From Cinnamomum chago (lineage: Eukaryota > Streptophyta > Magnoliopsida > Laurales > Lauraceae): a DNA stretch of 64,000 bases. Of this stretch, positions 45,991 through 58,554 are shown in pieces (the stretch's first letter is position 1; every line of letters begins with the position of its first letter). The DNA is taken from NCBI GenBank assembly GCA_038049695.1, contig CP142456.1, positions 73,245,422 to 73,309,421 of the forward strand, given 5' to 3'. The position numbers and the translations under genes were made by a program. Below the pieces are notes generated by a model. The model worked only from the letters and a program-made list of their open reading frames with translations. It did no database searches and was not told the origin of the DNA.

Positions 45991-47722
45991 CTTATTTGAT
46001 TGGCTAATAGGCCATACAAATTCTTATCATGTGTCAGATTTTAGTTAGTAGTCGCTTTCAAGATTAGCTAGCACACCTTCCTAAAAGCCCACTCATTTCA
46101 TGTGATATAATACATTAGAACGGTAAGATTTGTATTTCTAAAAAAGTGGTTAAAATTTGAAGAAATAAATGAGAATTCTCATAATGATAATCATTAAATC
46201 ATGTCCCCTTTAATGGAGAATTAGTCAAGAAGAGGGGTGAAATGAATACCCAGCCACCACCCTTGTAATCAATTATAAGAAAATGAAGGTTGCATCTATA
46301 TCGCCACCTTATGTCCTTCACCCCTTACCTCATATATATTCTCCACCTTTCATGTCTTTAATAATCCACTTATTTCATATGGATTCATATGGATTTAACT
46401 CTTACGTATTCTTTGCAAATAGAGTACGCCATAGGGGTCTTTTGTTTGTTATAATTGAATACCTGGGGTTCTATCTGTACAAGTGGTTAAAGATGAAGAA
46501 TCAAAAGAGAATATAAAAAAAAAACCATGAAATAACCTCCATTTTATTGAAAATTGAATGAAGGAAAGATGGGATGTGATTACCCACCTATGGCACTACC
46601 ATTTCAATACCTAGAGAAATCAAGGGTTCATCTATGTAATCTTTCAATCATCACCTCTTTATATAAATAAACAGGCCGTAAGTGTTTCTGTTGACATTGG
46701 GCACCGATGACATGACACTCTAAGACTCGATCCTCCAAGGTTTTACTCCTAAGAAATTTAAGAGGCTCCACCTATTTTTTGAAAACCACTATAAGAAAAA
46801 AGGTCCTCTTTTGTATAGGTTTTGTTCTATTAGCGCTCTTTAAAATTTGTTCCAATAGAAGTGATCAATCACTATAAATACTTAAATGGTATAGACACCT
46901 TCTTCTATTTTATCAATGACTAATCTAATGAGGTCCACCCTCTACTACAGTGAAATCTTGAGGGTGCATTTACAAGAGGGGGCACTTAAATCTTTCCATA
47001 TGATGTGACCGTTCATACGATAGTTTCTAATTTGATTTTTCAGGAGTCCACATTGGAGGATCCCCACTGTCGACATTTCAAGTAGGGCAATTGCACTTTT
47101 TACCCTGTGCTCAGTCTCTTGAATCTGGTGCCAATGAAGCGTGTCTTTTTCCTGCTCACAGAGACCACTTTGACTCTATAATTGTCGACAAAGCTGATGG
47201 GAAACAGAAGGTTAATATTGTACTATATTTGCGGCAGGCTCCAATTGGGGTATAACATAGAGATCCACCTACTAAAATCATGGTCTCCAGCTGAAAAATG
47301 GTTCATTACGCGTCAGAAGATAAAGAGCCATTGTACCATATATGAATCCCTGGACAGTTGATAATCAAAAGTCTAAGCTGACTAATGGTAACTCTTTTGA
47401 AGTTGGAAAAACTACTCCGGACAAGATTTCTGGTCTCCTTGTCACACTGGTTAGGAGAGTGTTTGTTTCTTCAACTGCAGGCAGCAAGGATTCTTCACTG
47501 CGTCACGCATCCTACATTTGACCGATAAGAAGTCTATAGTTTAGTTGGGAGTCCAAGATGTGATTTGTGTAATAGCTTCCAATAAGCACCCTTGTTTGCC
47601 TGGTTAGTAAGTCATCCTAATTAAATGTTTGCATAGATAAACAATAGTCAAGGGTCTCTTTTTTATTATATCGAGAAAGACCAATGTATACTGAGTAGGG
47701 CAAAGCTACAATGCAGCTGTAC

Positions 47723-48118
47723 CGCTCCATTGAGCTTCAGTGCCAAAGGAATGAGTGGGTCCCACCTTCTGAAAATGTAGAACAATTATATTCTCCTAAG
47801 CACAGATTATAATAACTGTCACTAATTATAAAAGTCAATTTAAGTGGGCCAACCGGTGAATTGAGTAGAATATTTTACACATGATAAGAGTCCTTTCATT
47901 TTTTCAGGGAGAAAGAAAAAAGAGGAAAGTGAAGGAAGTTGGTCATCTGTCCAAGATGTGGTCAATAATTCAACAGTTGTCATCTCACCCATTGGAATAT
48001 TTCATATGTTGCTTATTACAATGGAATCTTTGAAGGGTATTAGGAAGGGTTTGGATTTTCAAAAGGTAGGCCCACTCGTTCCTCTATGAAGGGTGTTGCA
48101 CTGAAGCTCAATGGAGCG
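47723..48118. mobile_element. Inverted-repeat MITE-like element
   Basis: A perfect 21-bp inverted repeat lies at 47723-47743 (starts CGCTCCATTGAGC) and 48098-48118. A second, imperfect arm pair lies inside it (47748-47768 and 48063-48083). The interior has no coding signal. The family is unknown to me and target sites are unclear. Confidence 0.6.
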
Positions 48119-51100
48119 ATGTTGAATTATATATGGTTCTGACCATGTTGTATATCCTATCTCCATTTATTGCAATTGAATTTTTTAGGATAACTTTAGG
48201 GCCTATTTGCTTGCACAAAATACACTGGAATATTCATGGTGAAATGTTCCATTGAAGGATTATTAGAGACGCGAGAGGTCAATGATGTAAACCTAGAGAT
48301 GTAAATAGATCTTGACTTTTCTAGGCATCGAATTTCTAGGTGATGATTGATTATTCATTTTTATCTTCTCTTGATTCCATTTCTACTAAAGGGATGTTAT
48401 TTGATGGTTATTTTAGGATATTCATTCTTGGTGTTTCATTTTTAACTACTTATAGATATAAAATCTTCAATTACTTGAAGCAAATAGACGGTGGGAGCAA
48501 GTTCGTGTAATGAGTGGATTTTCACATAGAAAATATGTTTTGATATTTTGTGTAGCCTATTCATTATCGTTTGGAGGAGCACTTTTTTTTATCTTGCAAA
48601 AAAATTGGAAAAAAAAGTATTAATGAATTGGTTGTCCTCAACTAAAAGGATTTCAGTTTCCTATGAAATTCTTAAAGAACAAAATCCTCTTCTTTAACGA
48701 AGCTTAAGAAATTGGCGTTTACATCTCAATTTAGTACAATGATTCATCATTGGCCAATTCAAATCTTCTTAACTACCACATTCTTTAACATGCCTTTTCA
48801 AGACAACAATGATTTCCCTTTTTTTAACTTTTAATGTTTAATGGATGACAAAAGAGTATTCATTTACATGAATGGTTAGGTTGTACTCGATTAAAATCAG
48901 GGTGAGGGAAGACTTGGATAAGCTACACTCAACTAGCAAAGAAGGATGTTCTCCTTTACTCTGGGGCTCTTGCGGTTCATTTGGAACGGTGTCGTTGTCA
49001 GGTGTCACAGCTGTATGAGAAGAAATTGAAAAGCAGTGGGAGAAAATTTCCCAACTAGAAAATGTAACCCCACCTTTCCTTGTCATTGTACGATATAGGT
49101 ATTAGGCTGAGGCCTCCAAAATTTCATAGGCCCACATAAAATGGGATGGAAATTAAAGTAGCTAGATGTTACCACAAAAGAAGTGATTGAAGTGATCCTT
49201 AGCCGATAATGATCCACCACACCACAATCTCTGATGTACTATTTGGTCCTTCTCATTATGATTTTATCTGCCCTAATAGTCTAATGGATACGGTACACGT
49301 GATAAGCACTAGGTTCTCAACTTATGATTTGAAAGGAGGAACCTAGAGTACTAGCTATTACTGCTGCTCCACTCATTTTACTCGTGAACTCGATTATCCA
49401 TATGTCTTGTTACACGTGATCTCTTTTTTTTGCATGCAAACCAGAAGTTGGTTCATGAAGATCTTAGTGGGTCCTAACCGATACAGTAAGAAAACGGCCA
49501 GCACTAAGAGTCATAAGCTGAAAAAAAAAAAAAGAAGAAACCATCTGACCCAGTGGGCTTTGAATGGGACTGCTCACAAAGTGGTGGTGGTGGTCCATTT
49601 GGCGATCTTGATATGGAATTTGAGATTACGTACTTGGTTTCCCTTCCAAGTGAGAGTTATGACAAGAGGGCACCGTCCGAGGATCTTTGGATCTGACTTG
49701 AATTGCCCTAAAAAAAAAGCACCTTTCTGTGTGGAGATATGCACACCGTCCCATGAAGGTCTCTTCACCAATCATCACTTTATTTCTTAGTGTTTACTCG
49801 TGAGTTCTTACGCGCGTGGCCATGACATTATATGCTCTCTCTCTCTCTCTCTCTCTCATGGAACTCATATGCTTTTGCTTGTCCTGTGATTCATCGTTGC
49901 ATTCAAGTAATTAGCAACGCGTTCGGCCTCTATGAATTTGATTCTCAATGATGAAGACTTTCTCAAAGATGAAGACTAGGGAGAGGAAGGACAATCTAAA
50001 GTCAATGTCGGTGTTGAGACTCACAAGATAGGCCGTTTTTAGTAGGTAAGTACTTGTGTTCATGTGTCTCACGGCCTACTTTGATCTGCATCTTTTTCAG
50101 GACGACACAGATGGGAACTTTGTGGGGGGCCATTGGTTGCCAACTATGAAGTTGCCATCTAAGAAAATCATATTTACTAAGGAATTCTTAAGCTAAAGAC
50201 CATATCAACTGGGAAGATGCAATAGAATTAGAATTTAGAAGCTTTCCTTACGTTAACCGACAGTTGATGCAATATTGTCAATGGGTAGCTCTTGTTAACT
50301 AGTGTATGTTTCGATCACTACAAAAGAAGTGACTTTTAGCGGCCGATGATTTGGGTTTTAGGGGCGTTTTTTTCCTGCTACTAATCCACTGATTGTCACT
50401 TTTTTTTTTTTTTTTTGCGGATTGTATTTGGTTTTGCTTATGTGCCTGGCCAAAGTTTGGCCTAAATTGAATGTGAATTGCTTACATGAAAAGCATACTC
50501 ATATTTTCTTAAATAATCGTTTGTTGCAATCCAATCCATTTCATTGAGAATTCTTACAATACCAATTTCATCGAAATCAACAGGGCTCTTAAGGCCTGTT
50601 TTATTTAGCAAAATTCTTAGAATTTATGCCAAATGCTAGACACCCATATGAAATACAAATCTAATGGCCCATCTAGGATAGAACATATGGAATTCTCATT
50701 ATCAACTCCCTCTAATCTGCATTTAGGTTATTCCCCTTGTAAGCTTTTGCACGGCACTTGTGAGGTTTTCTTTGCCCACCATTAACATGGTGAAGTCCCT
50801 ATCCTCCAAATCATAATCAGGATTGAAAATCTTGCGCTGCACTTGTACGAGAGCCATGCAGGGAAAAAAGAGGACCTCATATATAGTGTAAGAAAATACA
50901 AGAGGGCCATCAATTTGTTGTACTTTCAAGGGACCATATATAGGGGCAGAACCAAAAAAAGAAAAAAAGAAGGCCTACTAGGGGTCTAGGTGTAAGGGCT
51001 TTGAAAATGGTCCCATGGAATAATTTTGACATTTCGCTCTGCATGCTTTCTATATCAAGCACTGGTTTATACTTCAAATTAAATTATCAGCAGGTAAAAT

Positions 51101-51414
51101 AAAAGACTAAGCCTTATATGGCAATAAAGATTCAATACAGTGAGTGGGAAGCACAGAAATTGATATGGCTGCCAGTAAAAAGGGACGGAACTCAGTGAAC
51201 TTTATAGTACAATGGCACCATTGAAAAAGGTTTCTTTTTCAGTTCTGTGGTGAATATAATCCTGAAGCTGAAATGATGTAGGATTCTGCGATAACCCTCA
51301 AATTTCAACCCTTCGAATATTCGAGCAGGGAGACAGTACATCTATGTGGTGATCATCTATTGATTGGATCAAATTCATCAAAACTTGACACCCTACGCCA
51401 CAAACCCTACAAAT
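48119..51414. other. Intergenic, no supported gene
   Basis: A 127-codon open frame at 49407-49790 contains a lysine run made by an A-rich tract and is not convincing. A CACTACAAAAGAAG sequence at 50316 resembles a CACTA-type terminal repeat without a visible partner. A CT microsatellite lies at 49837-49857. Confidence 0.5.
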
Positions 51415-52863
51415 AGGGTTGGCAACGGGGCGGGGCGGGGTCGGAATTGGGTTGCCCCGTCCCCGCCCCGCCCCGCCCCGCAATTCAGGGTATGTGACAT
51501 ACCCCGTTCCCGCCCCTATGTGGTACAACAATAAATATAATAAATAAATTTTGAATTGACTATAAAAAAAAGTAAATTAATTTATTTTACATGGTAAAAA
51601 GCACATGAATGATTCATCTATATATGTTGTTTCTATACCTTTAATAATATTAAAAAAAATTCCCAAAATAGAATAAAAAGATCTCCCCGCATAAATATTT
51701 TAAAAGTGTGGGGCACTATTAGATTGTTTAAATTTTTTAAAATTATCTAAAATTAATAATATAATTTTTCCTTTTCCTGAAATTTTACCTATTTAAAGTG
51801 AGATTTTATTCTTATAAGATTTTCTCTAAGCCCTTGAAGGCCACTAACATACACTTGAAAATATTATATATGCTTTGAGACATTCTTTATAAAAAAGACA
51901 ATATCTCTCTAAAATATCATGAACTCCATCAATACATGGTTTCACTCCATTTCTGGTATTGAACTGACTACATGATATATGTTCCAATTTTCCCTCAACA
52001 AGCTTACCCAACTTTCCATGGTGTGGGCCCCAACCATATGCATACCAACCACTGGTAAGAAAAAGATTGGAAGATCTTAACGAGGATCAAGTCGAGTCAA
52101 AATTATTAATAGTTGATGGTCAAATATCATTAAATCTCATTGATTTGGCAGGAACCTCACTTTAAGACCAATGAACTCCACTTACTAATAAAAAGGTTGA
52201 TTACATATAATAAAAATTAGTATAATTTATAGTGTTGTTAGTATGATTAGAATCATATTAAGTTACTAACTATAATTTACTTTGCTATTATAAGTTACTA
52301 TAATTTACTTTGCTATTAAAGCATGATCCATCATTCCATTATATATTTATATTCGTTTTATTTAATATGATTTATCTTGTCACAATTTAACATTATATAT
52401 GATTAAAGTAAAATAAGCTTAGATAGATTTTTTAACAACTTTAACTTCATTAAATTTGAATTAGAGGGAATGGGATCATATTATATGCTTTTATAATGTC
52501 TCATTCAATTACATGTTTAACTTTAAAAAAAGTCTTCAATCAATCTACTTAACCATTAATAACAACATAAAATCAATATATACATTTACATATAAATATG
52601 CTTATTTATTATAAAAGAAATCTAATATATATTTATATTTTAGAGGATTATTAATTTCGGGGCGGGTTATGGGGCGGGGCATGGGGCGGTATTTCGGGGC
52701 GGGGCATAGGGTGGGGCGGCGGGGAGGGGCAAGAGCCATACCCATCCCCGCCCCGCCCCGGATTCGGGGTATGGTTTTTTGCCCCGTCCCCGCCCCATCT
52801 AAGAGTCGGGGCAGGGAAAACCCGTACGGGGCGGGGCGGGGCGGGTTAAAAATATCATCCCTA
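51415..52863. mobile_element. hAT-type non-autonomous element with GC-rich ends
   Basis: The 8-bp target duplication CCTACAAA is perfect (51407-51414 and 52864-52871). Both ends start TAGGG in inverted orientation. About 80 bp at the left and 190 bp at the right consist largely of GGGGCGGGGC and its complement, while about 1.1 kb in between is very AT-rich. No transposase frame is present. GC-rich subterminal repeats are expected transposase-binding regions in hAT elements. Confidence 0.85.
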
Positions 52864-52871
52864 CCTACAAA

Positions 52872-54481
52872 TAGGTATACTTTGGTCATCTCATTAGGTG
52901 AAAAATTTCATTAAAATTCTCATTTAATGTAATTCGTGGAGATAACTGGTTGCCCAGGTTCCAATCCCATTTTTTATTCAGCCATTTACAGGGATTAATC
53001 TCTAGGCATACTTAATTTTTATATGAGCAGGTGACCCTCTCCACATGTGTGGGTGCTCTCTCTAGACGTTTGCAAATGCCTCATCCCCATGTAATGAAGG
53101 TGTTCTTACTGTTCTATCCACACTTGTGCGGGTGCTCTTAAACTCCCTTGGATGGATGAAGTACCAAAAATAATAATTCTGTAATTGAATCTTTAACTTG
53201 ATGTGAGGTTCTTTTGATGTGATTTTCATTTTGTCTCTTTAATTTTACAGGTGTACAATGCCAAGGATTTCCCTGCAGAAAAGATACCTTCAAAACTGCA
53301 CGCTTGTCATGTCTCACTCTTTAGTGCAATATTATTCAGTGCAGAAAGAAGAAGAAAACTAAGCTATATTCTCTCATATCTTAAAAAAGGTAGGGGCCAG
53401 CTTATAAAAAGGAGTGAAATATGAAGTAGAGATGAATAGGGTTGCAGTGCTTTTGAGTAGCTTGATTTCTCAAGTGGGCTCGGAGTCAACTTAGAGAGTT
53501 GTATGAGAACAGCTTGTGAAATATATTGACTTCTAAATGAACGCTTTGTAGATAGAGGGCCTTTTAGAGAACTTTGTAATTATGGTGCAAGGAAGGCCAT
53601 GGGCCCACATGGAGCAATGGGTCCTACAAGAGATTTGAGGTTGATTAGATGATGGAATTGGGGTGAAGCAAAAACACACTGGGTGAAGCAAAAACACACT
53701 GAAACACCCCCCCACACCCCACCCCCACAGCTAGCCAATCTATCCAAGGGGCCCCTTTAAACCACCCCACCCCACTGGCAGTGGTACCCACTGCACCAGG
53801 TGGGCCCCACATTCATCCACTGCGCCTGATGGCTACAAGAGCATAAATACTTCTAAAAGCATGCAGTTTAATGAAGCAATATTTTATTGGGGGTTAACTG
53901 GGGAATGTTAGGCACCTTGCATGTGGGGCTCACTTGGGTGCATGAAGGAGGGGATGGAAAGGTCTTTATGGATTAGGTTTAAGATCATCTGTGACAGTAC
54001 AATTTGATGATGGCAACCACCTGTATAAGGGCCCAAGATTCTTTTAACAGTTTCATTTAAAACCGTTAAACAAGTGGTGTTGATCATCAGATTGTGTCCT
54101 TTCTGGGCTACACCACTAATCCATGATAAGATCTTCATGTAGCTTTATCCTACTGGTTAGCATTCATCGGAGTGGATCCCACATGAATTCATTAATGATT
54201 GCTCAAGAATTTCATCTATGATTGTTTTTGGAAGGTGACAAAACCAATATATAGTACTTTTAAGGGGCATTTGGTGAGGTCCTCAAAGTCATTCTTTGTT
54301 GCAAACAGTTCATAAAAAAAAAGCCATGTTGCCAAAGGTTCTCTAATACATTCTCATACCTAATATGTCTAATTTACCCTTTCTTTAAATCATATCCAAT
54401 GATTGGTGGGATATCCCATTAATAATTATCAACTACCATTTAATTGGCCACGATTAATGGAATCTCATTAATGAGACTTTC
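52872..54481. other. Intergenic, small direct repeat only
   Basis: A 20-bp unit GGGTGAAGCAAAAACACACT occurs twice in tandem at 53661-53700. No gene is supported. Confidence 0.55.
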
Positions 54482-55180
54482 ATATAAATTTTAAAAACAC
54501 ACAAATAAATTTCAAAATGATGCAAATAAATTTCAAAATGCACAAATAAATTTAAAAAAACGCAATAAATTAAAAAAAATAATAAATTTAAAAAGAACGC
54601 AAATAAATTTAAAAAGACGCAAATAAATTTCAAAAGATCCAAATAAATTTCAAAAGATGAAAATCAATTTCAAAAGATCCAAATAAATCTAAAAAAAAAT
54701 ATAAATAAATTTCAAAAGACGTAAATAAAATTAAAAAACGCAAATACATTCGCCAAAACTAAGATAACCATAATTTCCAAATTAGCGAACAATTTGGTAA
54801 AAAACTCAAGTATTTTTGTCAAAAACTCAGTTAAACTTATTTCCAAAAATAAAAATAAATTTCAAAAGACACAAATAAAATTCAAAAACACAAATAGATC
54901 TAAGAAAATACAAATAAATTTTCGAAAAACACAGAAAGATTCGTTCAAAAACACAGTTAAATTTTTTTAAAATGGAGATAAATTTGTTAGAAACTCACCT
55001 ATATTTTTCAAAAAATCAGATATATTTATTTATAGCTCGGATAGATTTGTTTCAAAACTTAGATAAATAGCCAAAAACTCAGATAGATTTGTCCAAACTC
55101 AGATAAATAACCAAAAATTCATATAAATTTGTCCAAAACTCAAATAAATTTAACAAAAAATTAAAAACTTAGATAAATTT
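54482..55180. repeat. Degenerate AT-rich minisatellite
   Basis: A unit of about 18-20 bp resembling AAATAAATTTCAAAAGA recurs about 30 times with drift. Toward the right it shifts to an ACTCAGATAAATTTGTCC-like form. The open frames it yields on the minus strand are artefacts. Confidence 0.8.
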
Positions 55181-55860
55181 GACTTTAACTGGAATGGGGA
55201 TGGACTTCTGGAACGGGTCAGGTTCTAGAACCAACCCGGAACTGCTGTAGAGCCCAAGCCCACTTTCTTCTGCTTCTTCTTCTTCTTCTTCGTTCTGGAA
55301 TCAGAAACACAAAAGCCCTCTTCCGTTCTTCCACTTCCTCGCCCACGGCATAGGGCGGCAGCACCAATGGGGGCCCTCCTTCTCCTGCGACACACAGCAG
55401 CAGCGGATACTCCAGCGGTTTTTTCACAGTGATGCGGGGCCTAGTCGAAAATAGGAAAACCCAAATCGCCCTCTTCACTGCCTCTTCTTCCTCGACGACA
55501 TCCGTATAAAACCGGTAACCAGAGCCCGTATTTTCTCTTCTCAGCGACGGAAGACCTTTGCTCCAGCGTCAGCACCAGAGACTCTCGGTCCGGCCCAGAT
55601 TGTCTGGGACTTCTGCAAAATCCGTCAATGTCTCCTCCACCAAAGTTCCGACCAACGAAACAGAATCCTCAGAGATTGGATCCTTTGAGTCTCGCTTCTA
55701 TTAAAGCCTTCGGATCCTTTAGAATGATGGGTGCGGCCCACTGCTCCTTCTCTGATGAGTATGGAACAGTCCGGATCCCCTCTCTCGTCACCAACCTCAA
55801 ACAAAACAGAACAAAGTCCTGTCTCGTCTCCGATCGACCAGCCCTCTGAAAGCCACGTGT
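55181..55860. other. GC-richer island, possible gene remnant
   Basis: Composition rises compared with both sides. TATAAAA lies at 55506, about 120 bp before an ATG at 55628. The layout looks like a promoter and leader, but nothing recognised follows. Confidence 0.35.
55628..55849 (+). CDS. Small hypothetical ORF
   Basis: This 73-codon frame (starts MSPPPKFRPTKQN) follows a TATA-like box and pyrimidine-rich leader. I recognise no domain, and it has no visible partner exon. It could be a gene fragment or chance. Confidence 0.2.
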   Translation: MSPPPKFRPTKQNPQRLDPLSLASIKAFGSFRMMGAAHCSFSDEYGTVRIPSLVTNLKQNRTKSCLVSDRPAL

Positions 55861-58554
55861 AGAAGTCTGGATTAAAAAGAAGAGAGAGAATTGAAGATTT
55901 TATATTTTAAAATTTAAAATTTTATGCCTAATCAGTTGAAAGGGAAAATCAGTCATGAAAATGTATGAGGTGGCGTATCTAGGGACCTCTCGCCGAAATA
56001 TATCCAAGTTGCATGGACTACAAGCCTTAGAGGAAAAGTTGATGGACTGGAGGCCTTACAAGACCTCTATGAGGGACCTTTCGCTAATTATCTCTACTTT
56101 TAAAACACAAGCTGCATGTAGCAGTGGGCAACATCAAGTATCATCAGGGCTGTAAATGGGCTAAGGAAAATTGATTATTTGAATCATCGCGGTTCAACAG
56201 GTTCAAAATTTGGGCTTGAAAAAATTTAGGTCTGGCCCATTGACAGATCTGACCGTCACGAATGTACACTTTTGTTGATGACAAGCTTAAAAGAAAAAAG
56301 GCAAAAATCAGTACCATTTACACAGTATCTAGGACCATTCATCTCTTTGGTCCAGCAGCCAAATTATATTTGGGCCCAAAGTTTGAGCCAGGCATTGCAT
56401 AGCAGGCCTCCATGTCAGTCCCAAGTGGTATCCTAACAGAAAGTACCCATCCCCACAATTTAGCCAACTTTTAGTTAAGCATGGATTATTTCTTGAGTTT
56501 TCATTCAAACGTGTCCCTTTTACAATTAACCTATATGAACTCGGGTGCATAGTACACACGAGAAAGTTCAGATCATGGGTCTGTTTGGTTAATTAACTTG
56601 TAATGTGATTTGAAGTGAATGTTCATTTTAAGAGACAAGAAAAAAAAAAAAAGAGGTCATATTAAAAAATATAAAATCTCAAAATTCACCTTCCCAGGGT
56701 TAAATGGCCAACATAAGTAGAAGAAAACAAGATTGTGGCAACATAAGTAGAAAAGAGTTCCACGAGCCTAAATGGGCCCGACTTTATAGGATTTGATATA
56801 GAAGCCTTAGCAGGCCTTCTACTCAAAGGGCTTCATTTTAAGCCTAGCACGGGCCCAGTGGTTCCATCTTCCTTGGTTAATAGAACGTCCCATTGATAGC
56901 TATACGTGCATGTAACTATCATTGGCCCAAGTTTGGTTTTGTTCAGGCTGATCCAAATCAGTCTAATCATGTCTTTTGGAAAGTCAAATTTGTGGGCCTC
57001 AAGTTGAAACTTAATAATGAATACTCTACACAGAACCAGGGTTACCCAGATTGGCCCAAGCCCAAATCAATTTGGACTAGATATGTAGAGATCTTTTCAG
57101 TCTTGAACATGAATGATGCTTTAAATGATAAAAACTAAAGTAAAAAATATATATCTGGGGCCAGGCATGTGCTCCATAGAGGCCCAGTAGATAACCCACA
57201 CCTAGCCCAACTTATTTAGCACAACCATTCTTAAGTTTACAAATCAGATCTTCTATTTAGCAACTTGTAGTCAATCCAACCCATTCACAATCACATCTCA
57301 CTCTGAATTGTCTATGGGCTAATGCTTGTTGGCGCTAGTGCTGATAAGAGTGATATTCCACAGTGTCTCTTATATAGGGCATTTTATAACTTGTTGAGGA
57401 GATTCTGGGCCAGCCCAAGCTGGTTCCAGCTTGGTTCACATTTACTGGATTTGAGCTCCATTTTCAGGCTCAAAGGCTGTACCAAGGCCTATGTTTCTTC
57501 CCTGCTAATATATTGGGGTAGACCAGGGCCAATTTTCTTACAGGCCTGGCCCAAACAGATATATTTTTACCTTAACAGCTACTTGTTTAATAGGCCTGTT
57601 CAGATGGTGGCCCACTTAAGTAGGAAGTCCATCCTCACCTTTGCCTTCTATGTGATTGCTTTCTTCCTTCTTCAGGTGTTCAGTAGTCAGTGGATGTGGT
57701 CAGGTATAATATTATTGAGTCCAGAGTTCTGAAATTCAGAACCAGGCCCAAATCGTATATAAAAAAATATATATATATATACCCAGAGATTTGAATATGC
57801 AGGGTCAGGAGTGGCTGGGCCTTTAAGCATTCATAGGCTGAGGGATGGCCATTAACTTTCAAACTAAAAATTAGTCCAAGCCGAGACTTTGGGCCACCTG
57901 AAACAATTGCTCAAATCCACCCAATGCAAGCTGAGCTCAAGTTGGGCTTGGGCTGGCCTATACCATTAATTTTCCAAATTCTAAAAGGAATTTTTCATGT
58001 TGGGGTATTTTGGTCATGATGTGACATCTTGTCCCTTGGCATTTGCGGATGCAATGTTTCTTCATAAGCATTTCAAAATTTCATCCACCTAAAATGTCTC
58101 AAATGACTTTAGGGAATTCATGGATTCTAGCCCCTTTGCTTTTGGGTGGAATTTCCAGATGCTCAAAATACAAGAAAGCGTTTAGGAATTTCATCATGTT
58201 TGAGAATTTCAAAATCCTCCAGACAAAAATTCCATGAATTCCAATAAAGAAACAGACCCCTTTGTTCCTTTGTGAAATGATGCTATTTTGCACCATAAGG
58301 AAATCCATTTATGTTAAGATGTGGTATAGCAATTTTGGAGTTGGTGGGGGTGTGCATTTGTATGGGTTTAGAGGATGCCACCCTCAAGATTAGTCCTTTT
58401 GGGTCAAAGACCTAAGGGATACCTACATCATTAAAAAGGAAAAAAAAAAAAAAAAAGACCGTACCCACTATGAGATCAATTAAAATTAGTTCAGAATTTT
58501 TCTCTTTCTATACAAAAACGCACCACACTCAAGGGCAAAGAATTGGGGCTCAAT
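55861..58554. other. Intergenic, possible old hAT remnant
   Basis: CAGGGCTGTAAATGGGC at 56145 resembles a hAT terminus and the following 1.8 kb is rich in GGCCCAAGC-like motifs. I cannot find the opposite end, so I do not call an element. An A-run lies at 58441-58456. Confidence 0.35.

Larger units (their letters stand above)
44342..47722. other. Intergenic with several small repeats
   Basis: No gene is supported beyond the lipase 3' end. A (CT)17 microsatellite lies at 45143-45177. Two local tandem repeats are listed separately. A CACTATAAGAAAA sequence at 46788 resembles a CACTA-type end, but I find no partner. Confidence 0.55.

Noticed and set aside
49270..49345. tRNA-like stretch
   Set aside because: An A-box-like TCTAATGGATACGG is present, but no B box or cloverleaf can be drawn.
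49407..49790. 127-codon open frame
   Set aside because: It includes a lysine run from an A-rich tract and a valine run from a short repeat, with no domain.
50316..50400. CACTA element end (CACTACAAAAGAAG)
   Set aside because: No matching inverted end or 3-bp target duplication was found, so only a resemblance is reported.
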